DNA of 37,736 nt from Haplomitrium mnioides. Its lineage: Eukaryota > Marchantiophyta > Haplomitriopsida > Calobryales. The stretch's first letter is position 1. Each line of letters begins with the position of its first letter. The stretch covers positions 25,162 through 62,897 of the forward strand of contig JBNGIS010020580.1 in NCBI GenBank assembly GCA_049999725.1, in the 5' to 3' direction. This document shows, piece after piece, positions 20,946 to 31,722 of the stretch. The position numbers and the translations under genes are program-made. A model generated the notes under the pieces. The model did no database searches. It was not told where the DNA came from and saw only the letters and a program-made list of their open reading frames with translations.

Positions 20946-20949
20946 ATTA

Positions 20950-21345
20950 GGTCAATGTAAGTGCAAAAGAACTCAAAGACAAACTCCAAATGAGTAAGAG
21001 CTCATAGTGAACCCCTAATAGAAATCTTCAACCAAATGCAACTCAAGACCCAAGCTAAGACCAAGAGTGCAAGCAAAAGCCAAGCAACTAGAGAACCCAA
21101 GTGATTCGAGAGGAACTTCAAAATGAGAAGTGAGGCTATGAAGCCCTTTTATTTATATAAGATAAAGAGGCGTCATCTTCTTTCTTTTCCTTACAAGTCA
21201 CTTCAAATTTAAGCCCTAAAAGTGATACTATCTTAATTCTCTAAAAGTAACTTTAAAGATAAGTAATCTTATCCCACTTCACTTAAAGTAACTTCAAAGG
21301 CAAGTAAACTTAAAATGATTTCAACCCTAAAAATCTACCACTTCC
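20950..21345 (-). repeat. Gypsy 3' LTR, partial (tentative)
   Basis: It lies directly downstream (minus strand) of the gypsy chromodomain. The minus strand shows a purine tract GAGTGAAGGAAGTGG at about 21335-21350. It then shows AT-rich sequence with a TATA box (CTTATATAAATA, near 21150) and a leader-like stretch to about 20960. This is the layout of U3-R-U5. The other LTR is not identified, so the ends are not defined. Confidence 0.5.
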
Positions 21346-21356
21346 TTCACTCTTTT

Positions 21357-21377
21357 TATATATATATATATATATAT
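21357..21377. repeat. (TA)n microsatellite
   Basis: A perfect TA run between the gypsy coding remnant and its LTR-like sequence. Confidence 0.95.
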
Positions 21378-21379
21378 CA

Positions 21380-22149
21380 TGCTTATGTATAATTCGTGTC
21401 TTCTAATTAATGACTTCTTTGCCATGACCAGTAGTTTCAAATAATCAAATAGCCTCTTCAGGTTTCTCAAAGTTAGAATACAGTTGACAAGTAGCATTAT
21501 GAAGTGGATATCCCTTCTACAAAACTTTAGATTGAACTTGAGAGTGTTGCCTACACTTGAGAACTCGTTTAGCAAAAATATAGTCCACCTCATATTCTTT
21601 GTGATCATCACAAACAGTAGGTGGAGGAGGACCTGGAACATAATTTGACAAAAAAGATGGACTAGAAACAAAAGGCTTAAGTTTAGATACATGGAATACA
21701 AGATGAATCTTCATATAGAGAGGAAGATCAAGTTTGTACACAACGGGAGAAATAACTTGAGAATTTGATAAAGGACCAATCTAAGCCGAAGATAACTTAT
21801 GGACTTTAGTATGTAAATACAAAGGAAGATCATGAGTAGAAAGCATAACTTGGTCACTTTAAACATAAGAGAAATCATGATGATGTTTGTCAACATAATG
21901 CTTTTGCCAATTTTGAGCAATAATAAGATGGTTTTAGGTATCTTGCAAAGAAGAAGATAAATGAGACAAAAAGGAAGAAAGACTTGGAACATTGAAAGAG
22001 GAAGGAGAAAGCAAACCATTAGAAACAAGAGGATGTTGACCTGAATAATTAAAAAAGAAAATCTAGTACTTGCTTGTTTGGAGTTGTTATAATGCAAAAT
22101 CTACAACCGGTAAGAAACTATTCCAATTCGTGTGATGAAAGTTGATAAA
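21380..22149 (-). pseudogene. Ty3/gypsy integrase C-terminus and chromodomain
   Basis: The minus strand encodes the end of a chromovirus-type integrase. It reads FINFHHTNWNSFLPVVDFA (22085-22144), YSGQHPLVSNGLLSPS, IGPLSNSQVISP, VYKLDLPLYMKIHLVFHVSK and LKPFV. A chromodomain follows: YEVDYIFAKRVLKCR, then after a stop KGYPLHNATCQLYSNFEKPE. Chromodomains direct such elements to heterochromatin. The upstream half of the same integrase is at 31945-32370, on the far side of the 9.8-kb insertion. The two halves join at a phenylalanine-isoleucine codon pair. Confidence 0.87.
22145..22149. repeat. Target site duplication ATAAA, left copy
   Basis: ATAAA precedes the left terminus (GTAGTTGCTACTTTGG) and is repeated at 31945-31949 after the right terminus. 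Both copies fall at the same codons of the interrupted gypsy integrase. Confidence 0.85.
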
Positions 22150-22200
22150 GTAGTTGCTACTTTGGACAAAGAACATGCTACTCAAAACATGAACCTTTTG
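22150..22200. repeat. Left terminal inverted repeat
   Basis: It starts GTAGTTGCTACTTTGG, then AGAACATGCTACTC. It matches the reverse complement of 31895-31944 (mostly transitions) and, in the same direction, 37520-37570. Similarity to the 37520 copy extends to about 22350 (TTTTTAAAAACAAAAA, CAATTTCATTATGCAAA). Confidence 0.78.
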
Positions 22201-22499
22201 TGGTTTTTAGCTCAAAAAATAGAGGAAACAAGGTTATTTTTTAAAAACAAAAACTATGTGAGTTTTTGAGCTCTATTTTATGTCATTTTAACAAGCATGA
22301 TAGAGCAACAATCAATTTCATTATGCAAAGTCAAATAGTATTCTTAGCTTTTATGAAAATATTGGAAATCTCAAAATCAATGAAAAATATAAAAATTATG
22401 GTATACTTTCACAAGAAACTTACATTTATCATTGATTAAATTTTGAAGCCCAAAAATTGAAATATACATGAGAATAAGTTGTTCTGAAATAAGTTTGGT

Positions 22500-23350
22500 T
22501 GCACAAACTCTATGCGTGCATAGACATGGTTCTCTTTAGAACTTGTTTTTTAGAAAAAATAAGAAACATGAGGAAAATGCCCAAGTGGACTAGAAGTCAA
22601 GGGAATCAATTTGGAATCGTAGACACAAAAACCAACAAAACAAAACATTACATGAATTTATAAGCTCTATTTTCAAGTTCAAGTAAGAAAGAAGCTTTCT
22701 TTTGTAGCGGAAAAATCCATACACACAAAGGTTAAAGTGGGTATTAAAAAGAAGGTTTCATCAAATAAAAATATTTTTAAATCAAAGAAACATATACACA
22801 AAGGATTCATAGTTTAGAACCAAAAAACAGTGGCTAGGGAGATTTAATTAAGAGTGTAAACAAGAAACATCTCCCAAGTTTTTTAACTAGAGTCTACCAA
22901 ACAAAGGTTTTGAGTTCTAGAAGAGAGTCTTTGACTAGTGTAGAATCTATGTTCTACACAATAGTCTATATATGTAGAAGCTTGAGGGTTGTATATGAAA
23001 AGTAGAATGTGTGGAAGGCTTGGACTTCCACCCCAAAGTCTATATGCACATAGGAATCCAAGCTCAACATCTAAACACTCCACCCTAAAGTCTATGCGTG
23101 CATAAGAATCCGAGCTCACCATCTGAACATTCCACCTCAAAGTCTAGGCGTGCATAGAAATCCGAGCTCAACATCTTAACACTTTGCAACAAAGACTATC
23201 ATGAGCCTAGGTTTTACGTTTCGCAGCACAGTCTTTGCACGCATAAGATTTTGACTTGCAAATCAAATTCTATGAGTGCATAGAGTTCAGACTTCTATAA
23301 CCAAAGATACATGCACTAAAGGTTTTATTTTTTGCAACAAACTCTAGGCA
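22500..23350. repeat. Left subterminal palindromic repeats
   Basis: Imperfect palindromes of the CTATGCGTGCATAG type occur at about 22511, 22965, 23038, 23091, 23142, 23229 and 23268. Three consecutive units (starting near 23036, 23088 and 23139) share a 51-52-bp period in which the palindrome is followed by AATCCGAGCTCAACATCT. The rest of 22200-23780 is AT-rich, and no coding text was recognised. Confidence 0.8.
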
Positions 23351-23786
23351 CACTAAAGGTTTTGTTTCATGATTCAGAATCTTAAAGTAAAATAGGTACA
23401 AAGCCACCCTATTGAGTCAAAGCGCATCAAAGGTTTCCAATTTTATATCAAAGTCCATACAAGTAAGAGATGAGTAGCCAATTTGGGCATATGCTTTAGC
23501 GATACAAAACATTAAACTCTTCTAGCAAGCAACAAAAAAGGAAAGAAAATCCTCACATTTTGGATAAGAAAATATTTTACAAACCAATTGAAAATATTAA
23601 CTAAAGATTCAAGTTTCATTCACAGAGAATAACATTCAACTTGGAATGATTTACACTAAAAAGCTCAAGGTGAGAGATAAAAGCAACAAATTCCCTTATA
23701 ACATTCTCATATACTTTATAAAATAAAAATCTTAAATTACAATATAATTGAAAGTACACAATATACAATGATGTTTATATATGACT

Positions 23787-26700
23787 TTATTCACTCATAT
23801 CGACTTCTTGGGATTTAGCTTCAGAAGATTCATCAAGATTTATAAAATCTATCTAAGTGTTAATAATATTGATTGAATGTCTTTCAAATATATCAAGATT
23901 GATTGTTTCTTGTCTTTCATACTCAAATAGATTTGATTTTATGGTAGCTAGAGTGGTTTTCTTCAATTGGCTTTTTTTTGTAAGAAGAAAATCAAAAGAC
24001 AAAATTGTGATTTGTGTTACATCAAGTACATCAATATATAGCAAGGATTTTCATTTCCTTTTTTTGTTGTTATTTGTTTTTGGAAGTATTGTTCACAAAA
24101 TGCATCTTCAACCTCATAATCAAACTATTGAACACGTTTTGGGTTTGGAGATTCTTCCTTATCAAATGACAAAATTTTGAGGATTTTGGCAATCCAAAAT
24201 GGTCTTCTCTTTGGATCAAGAGATGCAACAACACAAATAAACATTCTAGCCTTCACCTCATGTAGATTGCCAAATTTGTGCCCGTATCTAGCGTTGTGCA
24301 AAACAATCTTTTTTTGCAACCTAGGTGCTTCATCATAGATTGCTCGACATATAGAAAATATATGCTATATTGGAGCATCTTCTTTTGTTTTTGGAGCATC
24401 AAGTTGAGAACTTAGACAAACATTTTGAGAATGATTACAAGTACTTGTCGATTGTGAAGGTGGAAAGGTGAATTATGCTTCGAGTCCTTATCTTTTTCTT
24501 TCAAGGATGTAAGCTGCAATCTCTTGTTGGGCAAGAAAAAGTCATCCCACCGTTGAATATCAAAATTTGTAAAGAACTTACAACAGTTCTCACTTATGTT
24601 GTTCTATATTGCAACTTCTATTTCTTTCTTTTGAGATCATTTGATTTCAGAATATGCCTTGAGAGGAATCAATATTGAACTTAAAATTTCTCTGTTTGCT
24701 TCTTGCAAGCACTTGAGTTTACAAATACCATCCAGAGGTAGCCAAAATTCATTTGTTGATAATTGTTTGCTCCAAATCTTTGCATTGGAATCATTTAACT
24801 AGAAATCGAATTGTTGATTAAAGGTGATATCATGTGTATCCTTTGAGCCAGAGAAAAATATTGTTGTAGAAACATTTCAAAATCTTAAGTTTCTATCAAA
24901 ATAGTTACTTGAGGTTTAACACTATACCATAATTGTAGTACCTTGCTCATACTCGTAATCATAAAATCTGTGACACGTTTCGAGAGTCTGCTAATTATTT
25001 GATTGATTTGATCATGAGTATGGCTAACCATGAGAAATCTCACCTTATTTTTTGAAAAACATTCTTGGCAATATGGAGACTAAGATATCCAAAAAAAGAT
25101 GGAATTCTTATTCTCTCGTGTCACATTGTCCAACTGAAGATACAAAGTTGGAGCCAACAACTCTTCAAAGTCACATATTATTTTATTGAGCACCGTAGCT
25201 GTCAAATTGAAATCACTTCTCAAGTTTTTGTAGGTTAAGAAGACCCTTGAAAAAAGAACATGATTGAATATTAAGACATCAACAACATACACACCCACCA
25301 AACAATCTTTATTAATGTTTTTTGGTGGCAAAAGCAAATGTGGAATAGTTGTTTTCTACTTATCCATTCCATCAATGACAATTCCTAAGTACTTTCGACC
25401 ATCGACATAATGTTTTCTCGGATGGTTTGCAAATTTTGTTCTTTCTTTTGTTTGTTAGTCACGATGAAGAAACAATTGGCGATTATATTTGATTGCATCA
25501 TCACAAAGCACAAAAGAGATAAAGGTAGTTTAGTAAAACATCTGTTAATGTTCAAACTTCAAAAGACAACCTCAAGCTCTAAAAATATTGAAATCAGCTT
25601 TAAAAAAATGTTTGGATTGGTAGAAGTGAAAATTTACAAAATAATTACAAATAAACTTTAGTTGATTTTAATATAGGAGAATCTGAATGACATTCACAAT
25701 AGTTACTTGTCTTTGACCTAAAATAAGCAAAAGTTTTGAAAAAAGAAAAACTATATTTTTGCACAAAGTGTTATAGACTTGAACTTTAATTTCAAAGTTA
25801 GCTTGGATTGTTTGTTTGCAAAGGACTAAAAAAACAATAATAGATCCTATGTGCGTATGAGATCAATGGAGACAATAACTGATCATATACGTACATAGGA
25901 CAAAAAGCAACAAGACCAATATCTTGGCTTGCTTTGCCTATTGTCGTGATTGGATTTGAAAAAAAAAACAAGAACAAAACCTATGCACGCATAGGATTTG
26001 CAAACAACAAAAATGATTCTTGTTATTGTTTATCTAGCAATGGGCTCTTGACTAAAAGTACAAATGAAAAACTTAGTGTAAGGCAAAGGTCACTTCTAAC
26101 AATCAGATTCATTTCTTCGCATTAATGGACTGTAGACAAGGTTTGGATTCAAACTAAAAGAAACATACTCTATGCAAGCATAGACTATATTCTCACAACT
26201 CAAGTTGTTAAGGTTTATTTTACTCAAACTTGTTTGTTGAACAATTTAACAAACCAAATATCTTTTAGTACTAATTTGAGAAAGCGCAACATTTCTAGAA
26301 CTAGGCTTTGAGTCTCAAATAAAGAGCATTGATTAACCAAAAGTTTCAAAAGAGAAAAAATTCGTTAGCTTTGTCGGACTCCAAGATGGATTTTTCTCCC
26401 AATGATTTTTTTAATTTTTTAATTTTTTTTGCATATTGAACACAAACAACAAATCTATTGCATTTTGGAACTTTAATGTTTGGAAAATGCATTCTCCAAT
26501 GTTTTATAAAACTAGAAAAACTCATAATGCAACCAGGATATTTCTCTTTCAAATAAGCTATGTAGTAGTTTTAAACTTCTCATTTTGTATAATTTTTTGG
26601 CAAGTTATAAGCTTCATGAGTAGGCATTCTCTTGCAATGTCCCTAGAAAAATTGTCCATCTTTCACGAACAAATATTCCTTTAGCAAAAAATTCTCTATT

Positions 26701-26862
26701 TCCAAAAATGCCTCTAAGGTCTGCGTTTTTTAGATTTCGACTCCTTTGGATTCTATCATTTCCTACTGATGATATTAATTAAAAAGCTCTTCTACAAACA
26801 ATGATATCATCAAGTAGAGTGAACAAATTGTTAACATTGAAGTTATTCTTGGAATTCCCCAT
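23787..26862 (-). pseudogene. DUF7869-like putative transposase gene, broken, with introns
   Basis: The gene reads leftward from a possible start at 26862 (MGNSKNNFNVNNLFTLLDD). Blocks in order are FIKHWRMHFPNIKVPKCNRF plus CVQ (26346-26552), YLGIVIDGMDK (near 25390), GVYVVDVLIFNHVLFSRVFL, LAPTLYLQLDNVTRENKN (25095-25160), GYLSLHIAKNVF, VRFLMVSHTHDQINQI (about 25000-25050), and the C-terminal PKRRPFWIAKIL and DFLLTKKSQLKKTTL. The final frame ends MSE-stop at 23787 over an AATAAA signal. The IDGMD, QLDN..RENKN and HTHDxI(D/N)Q blocks are those of an uncharacterised eukaryotic family I associate with DUF7869; an RNase H-like nuclease role is inference. Stops, frameshifts and an intron region at about 25550-26340 interrupt it. 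It is probably transcribed divergently from the ParB-methyltransferase gene. Confidence 0.72.
25845..26185. repeat. Palindromic repeats in an intron of the DUF7869-like gene
   Basis: Units occur at about 25848 (CCTATGTGCGTATGAG), 25886 (CATATACGTACATAGG), 25979 (CCTATGCACGCATAGG) and 26168 (CTCTATGCAAGCATAGAC). They lie between the N-terminal and IDGMD exons, where no protein text was recognised. Confidence 0.72.
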
Positions 26863-26879
26863 TGCACTGTGATATCTCG

Positions 26880-27101
26880 ATTCTTCATGCTTTGTCAAAA
26901 ATACATTGAAATTTTGATATAAAAGAAGCGACAATAGAAAGTTTCTTTCTATTGTCGCGAGTTTACTTTCTAGCTTTTGTTTTCATGTTTTCGTTGTTTT
27001 TGCAATTTCATGTTATTTTGCCATTTTCAGCCTTTTTTTTTGTGAACTTTTGTTCATTAGATTTTTGCCCTCAAATTTTGCTAGTTTTTACTTTTGAGAA
27101 A
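26880..27101. promoter_or_regulatory. Putative bidirectional promoter with a perfect 14-bp hairpin
   Basis: This interval separates the two divergent genes. A TATA-like GATATAAAAG stands at 26916-26925. Directly beside it, GCGACAATAGAAAG (26928-26941) is followed by TTT and its exact inverse CTTTCTATTGTCGC (26945-26958). The rightward start codon is at 27102 and the leftward candidate at 26862. The promoter role is inferred from position. Confidence 0.6.
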
Positions 27102-27461
27102 ATGGCATCACAGGTCAATGCTCCCAAACCAGCTCAACCAAAGCCTTATAGGCATTCAAATTTTCTGAAGGTTCTAGACCCACAAAAACTATACTACAAA
27201 TGGCTAGTTTGTTGTGGAACTATAAAAAACATTGATCATCACCTTTACCTTTTTGTGAGTGAAGGTGAAAAATTCAACATAGGCCTTTTAATCCAAATAA
27301 CCATGATTTAATAGAGGCAAAGAGTCCACATCGGGCTGCTTGTGCAGTCAGGAGGTAGCACTACCCTCTTCAAAGCCTCAAGGAAAAAATTTTGCTTCAA
27401 CGAGATGAAGTCGAGGGACCCATTTACAAAGGACTTGCATGCTACCTTCAACTACAGCAAG

Positions 27462-27739
27462 GTAAGATCACAAAACTATTTTTCATTTGTTTTCTTTTTG
27501 CGTTGACTTGGAAGTCCATGCGAGCATAGACTCCCGAGTCCATGTGCGCATAGATCACCAGTCCTTGCGGGCATGGACTCCCAAGACTCCCGAATCCAAA
27601 CGCGCCTAGACTCCCAAGACCCTTCGCGCATGGACTACACTACAACTCTGTACTTAGTTCAAAGCTTGAAATACTTGTAGTCTCTTACTAAACTATTGAA
27701 AGTTTTCAAGTCTTTGACATTTCTTTTGTTTTCTCCAGC
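27462..27739 (+). other. Candidate intron 1 of the ParB-methyltransferase gene
   Basis: The donor AAG-GTAAGA follows the frame ending LACYLQLQQ. The acceptor TTTTCTCCAG at 27730-27739 precedes the next recognisable coding text. The intron holds the palindrome cluster at 27513-27638. Confidence 0.6.
27513..27638. repeat. Palindromic repeat array in intron 1
   Basis: There are five units at about 25-bp spacing, including AGTCCATGCGAGCATAGACT (27513-27532), GTCCATGTGCGCATAGAT, GTCCTTGCGGGCATGGAC, ATCCAAACGCGCCTAGAC and GACCCTTCGCGCATGGAC. Arms pair as GTCCATGC with GCATGGAC around a 2-bp centre. Confidence 0.85.
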
Positions 27740-29226
27740 TCTCTCAATACTTGTGCATTTTGTCAGGGCATGCCTGGACACAAATTGGATAGAGAGAGAC
27801 TTCATCAAGTTTGCAATTTCAATCATACTTTTGAAAGTTTAGACAAGAATTCGCATCCAACAACTTGTGCCACATCCGAGTGCGGCTATGATGACTCTTG
27901 AAGTAATAGGTGGAACATCTGCTTCAAAAAAGAGAAAACAGGTGGAGCCAGTCGAGGCTCCAAAAAAGGAAAAGCAGGCTCTACAAAAAAAAAAAAAAAA
28001 CATGTGCCTCAACCACCTATTGAGAAGGAGCCGGTAACCTTTCTATCTCTAGTCAGTTTGTTTTCTGCTGCCTTCTCATCTTCAAGTGCGAGTAGCTCAG
28101 ACAAATAAGAAGAGCCGGAGCCAGAGCAACCTCCAATGTCCACAACAAAAAGGCAATCTCACAAAGGGCTTCGGACATTCTAGGAGCAAGAGCAGGTGGA
28201 TCCTCAAACACTATATGATGAAGACAAAAACAAAATTAGGGAGTCTATAGTCTAGCAATGCAGAGTCTGGGAGGAAACAATAACAATTCGACTAGAAAAC
28301 CTTAGCCTTCCAAAACCAGGAATGGATAATTGGAGACCATTCCAAATCAACAGGTTGAATGAGGATTTTGTGGAGCTTCTAGCACAAAAGATGCTTACAA
28401 ACAAGCATGCACATAGCTTCTTTATTGTTTTGGTGGACCCAAAGTGCAGGTCAAAAGATAAGCCAAGGTTCGATCTGAGGAACCTTGACAAGTATATATA
28501 TGAGATTGTAGGAGGCAATCACAGTGTTGCCGCAAGGCAACTTTCAATCACCAAATATGAAGCAAAAAATCCTATGCTTTTGCTCTGTAATTGTTATGTT
28601 ACGTAATTTTTATGTAATTGCAATTGTTACATGGGGCTAACTCCAATAGAAGCCTGCATATTTGCAATAGATGACAATTACAACCAAAGGTACAGGTTGG
28701 AAATAACGTTGATTCAGAAGGTCAAGTATTGGCATCACAGATACACAAAGAGTGGGGTGGTATCATCCCAAAAATTAAAAAGGAATTTGATGTTGGAGAA
28801 TTTGAAAATCAAGCCAAAGTCGACTCTTGAGAAGATAGTCACTTCTCAAGACAATTGATTTCAGTTGGCATTCTAAAGTGGTGAGCTCTAGGATTTACAA
28901 CATAGCACTTTTTCTATGTGAGAGAAAAATCAGATGAAGGGTCAAAAGCCTAATGCCAAGGGATCCTTGAAAATAGAGGACATGAAGTGGAACTGTGGAG
29001 ATCTTTTCAAGGTCTTCCGAATGAAGTAAAAATTTCTGTTTTGAAACGTGTGGAAGTCGGAGAGCTTTCAATTGAAGAAATGTCTCGCGAACTGAAGAGA
29101 TATAAAGTTTTGGCGGTTATGGTAAAGTCTTTTTGCTCCAAAGTCTACTGCAGCTCTTGGGAAGTCCTCATCCACATCGAGGAGTCAAAAATGTCTTCAT
29201 TTTACTCCAACTTTGAGAAGCTATTG

Positions 29227-29723
29227 GTAAGTTTGTTTTCCCATTCTACAACTCTTATTATAAAGTTGTATTGAATTTTTTTGTGAAAGTTGTTTTGCAA
29301 GAGTAAAATCAACCAATAGTCCATATGCACATAGACTATCAAGTCCTTGCACGCATGGACTCTCTAGTCCAAGCATGTCTTTACACTCAAGTCCCTATGC
29401 GCTTGGACATTAAAGTCCATGCGCACATGGACACTTCAGTCCATGCAAGCATGGATACTCAAGTTCATGTATGCCTAGACTTGAGAGCTAAGGCGTGCAT
29501 GGGCAGTCAAGTCCATGCACTAATGGACTTCAATGTCCAAACACACTTGGACTTGAGTGTCCATGCGTGCATGGACTTGAGATTGACTTTAAAGTATTTG
29601 CTAGCAAGGACTCTAAAGCCCATGCTGAGATGGACTTGAGAATCCTAGCTTGCATGCTCTTCCTCTTTAAGGTCTTACTTTTTTTGTTGTGTCCTTTGAT
29701 GTTTTTGTTTTTTCTCTATACAG
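29227..29723 (+). other. Candidate intron of the ParB-methyltransferase gene
   Basis: The donor TTG-GTAAGT follows the frame YSNFEKLL. The acceptor CTCTATACAG at 29714-29723 precedes MDKTFKQQLAKKLTAIAKGQ. The 497-bp intron is largely the palindromic array. Confidence 0.7.
29318..29640. repeat. Largest palindromic repeat array (intron)
   Basis: About a dozen head-to-tail units with a period of roughly 24 bp; consensus near AGTCCATGCGYGCATGGACT. The cleanest is GTCCATGCGTGCATGGAC at 29559-29576, with 8-bp perfect arms around GT. Others begin at 29318, 29342, 29366, 29390, 29414 and 29438. Both halves vary, and some units keep pairing through matched changes (for example CCATATGCACATAGAC). Confidence 0.9.
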
Positions 29724-30280
29724 ATGGACAAAACATTTAAACAACAACTTGCTAAAAAATTGACAGCAATTGCCAAAGGGCAAAAAAGATCGAGGGTCAA
29801 AGAAGCCTCAGAAGATCAAGACCATACCCCCACACTTGTATCCTACCCTCTTTCTTTTCTGCTTCATTGCCAAAAAGCTAGATAGTTGAAGTCAAGGCAA
29901 CAAAATGATGATGTTGCCCCTCACATAAAGAAGCTCTTGAAGACCAAGACACGGACTTAATGTCCTATGTTGATGGACTCAACGTGGCATTTTACCAAGT
30001 CCACGAGGAGGCAAATGCTCATCAGTTGAAGAGATTTGTGAAACTTACATGTTTCACTTTGGCAATTACAGATATTCCTTATGGTTATGCGCCTTAAGAA
30101 ATGCAAGCATGACAATTCCAAACCCTTTACCAAGTATGACATTTTTGATATGGTTTCTTCTTTTGCGACAATTACAACTTCCAATTTTTGGTCTTTTGTA
30201 ATAATCCATTCTTTGCAACAATTTGACATCATCGAGTTTGCTCTTTGAGAGGTTTGTTGTGCCATCGACTACGTCATCTG

Positions 30281-30372
30281 GTAAGTTTTTTTTTTTTGGG
30301 TATTTTAGTTTAACTTGTTTAGTTTTTCTACACTATCTTTCAAGTGTCTAATTTGCTTGTTTTTATAACTAG
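30281..30372 (+). other. Candidate short intron in the methyltransferase domain
   Basis: The donor CTG-GTAAGT is followed by a T-rich run, and the acceptor is TTTTATAACTAG. It separates the motif IV half (VIIHSLQQFDIIEFAL) from GPRVAHAHKYWTVGYWTKEG and the QKP-motif half. Confidence 0.65.
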
Positions 30373-31002
30373 AGGGACAAAAGCAATATCAATCATTTTG
30401 GTGGTCCAAGAGTTGCTCACGCCCACAAGTATTGGACTGTGGGCTATTGGACTAAGGAGGGCAAGAGGAGCATGAAGCTCTTCAACTTGCAAGCTGATAA
30501 TGCTAGTGGTCGTTCTCTACAAATTATGTGGAGTGTGTTCAACTACTCTGCTATGTTGGCAAAGCTTAAACATCCAAGAGATGATGCTCTTGTGAATGTG
30601 TACCAAAAGCCTCAAGCTTTGCACAAAATTTTCATTAACCATTTATCAATAGAGCAATATTAGATCTTAGATCTTTGCTCTGGATCCGACAGAGGCCTTG
30701 TCTATGCTTTAAAGCTGATCTGAAATTGCATCACCATGGAATATGATTGACACCAATCTATCTATATTCCTTAGAGAGTTTTGACAATGGCTTCTTTTCC
30801 ATTTGATGTGGCCGAATCGCAGATAGTATATGCATACAAGAAGAAGCATGTTCTTTTTGGTGTTGTAGGTGCATTTGGTGATTCTCTTGCAATTTGTCAG
30901 ACTAGAAAGTATCCGGAAGATTCTCTTGCGGCTGCAGGAGTTTAACCTTCTCAGACCATTGATTTAGATAAGACCATTCCTCTTGAGAAGGATACCGTAT
31001 AA

Positions 31003-31280
31003 GTTATAGTAGCACATTGATGCATTTTTCAAATATAGTAAAGTATTTTTTTCAACAAATATGATTGGTTTTTTTTCCTAATACATTCCAAATCAAATTT
31101 ATTAAGTATTTTCTTTAAGTTCCATTTTATTTCTTTAAATGATTTTTGAACAAAATGTATTGTTTTTCCCTTAAAATTAGCAACAAAGTCCAAGCTAGCA
31201 AGGAAGTTCCCTTTCTTTTCATTGTATTTGTGTACAAGTTTCCTTCAATTTTGAGTTTCAGCAGTCTCTTTATATAAGGG
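31003..31280. other. 3' flank of the ParB-methyltransferase gene
   Basis: AT-rich sequence after the final stop; nothing recognisable in it except T-rich runs. The palindromic repeats begin again after it. Confidence 0.5.
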
Positions 31281-31605
31281 ATTCAGCAACCCATGTGTTA
31301 ATGGACTTCAAGAATCCCTGCTTGCAAAGGCTTTAGTAGTCTATACACGCATGGGCTAAGCAAAACAAGGGTCTTGGCTTTAGCTTTCCCTACACACATT
31401 GGCTTCAATAATCCATAAGTGCATGGGCTTCAACATTCTTCTCACATAACGGCTTCAATAAATCATTGTGCACATACACCTACCTTAGGGTTATTTTTTC
31501 AAAGTTCTTGCATGCATGAGCTTTAGCATTCCAAGTGCCTTACAGCTTTAGCATGCCCTGAGTGCATAAGCTTTAAAACTATGATCCAAAGTCCTCGTGC
31601 ATTTT
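31281..31605. repeat. Right subterminal palindromic repeats
   Basis: Diverged units at roughly 40-bp intervals have arms of CC(A/C)T..GGGCTT type. Examples are CCCATGTGTTAATGGACTT (31290), GTCTATACACGCATGGGCT (31338), CCATAAGTGCATGGGCTT (31413), CTTGCATGCATGAGCTT (31507) and GAGTGCATAAGCTT. They mirror the left subterminal cluster. Confidence 0.72.
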
Positions 31606-31722
31606 AGCGTCTTTTTTATTCTATATATTTCCAATAAAATTTGAATGTTTTAATTAATTTTGAAATTAAAAGTATCATTGTTAACTTTGAAAAATATTTT
31701 AAAATAATTTTCTTGTATGTTT

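Larger units (their letters stand above)
27102..31002 (+). pseudogene. ParB-like domain plus beta-class DNA methyltransferase gene, broken, with introns
   Basis: The start is MASQVNAPKPAQPKPYRHSN. After one intron, a Lys-rich linker (SKKRKQVEPVEAPKKEK, near 27930-27980) may be a nuclear localisation signal. The ParB-like part (about 28290-28565) reads NWRPFQINRLNEDFVELLAQ, then FFIVLVDPKC and YEIVGGNHSVAARQLS. The methyltransferase part has motif IV LAITDIPYGY (30059-30088), NVYQKPQALHKIF (about 30595-30635, aligned with the HPTQKP-type motif X region) and ILDLCSGSDRGLVYALK (30664-30714, AdoMet-binding motif I). The order IV, X, I is that of the beta class of N6-adenine or N4-cytosine enzymes. 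The P of the first DPPY proline is replaced (DIPY). Stops at several points (for example after SIEQY) and frameshifts make it non-functional. Candidate introns are 27462-27739, 29227-29723 and 30281-30372. The substrate base cannot be told. Confidence 0.72.

Noticed and set aside
26928-26958. microRNA precursor or intrinsic terminator
   Set aside because: Stem of only 14 bp with a 3-base loop is too short for a plant miRNA precursor, and intrinsic terminators do not apply to a plant nuclear locus.
29325-29639. 104-codon open frame with repeated Met-Asp text
   Set aside because: It is a translation of the 24-bp palindromic array inside a probable intron, not a protein.
29318-29640. CRISPR-like array, because of regular ~24-bp spacing
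   Set aside because: Units are palindromic and directly adjacent with no unique spacers. They lie in a spliced intron of a plant element, and no cas genes exist here.
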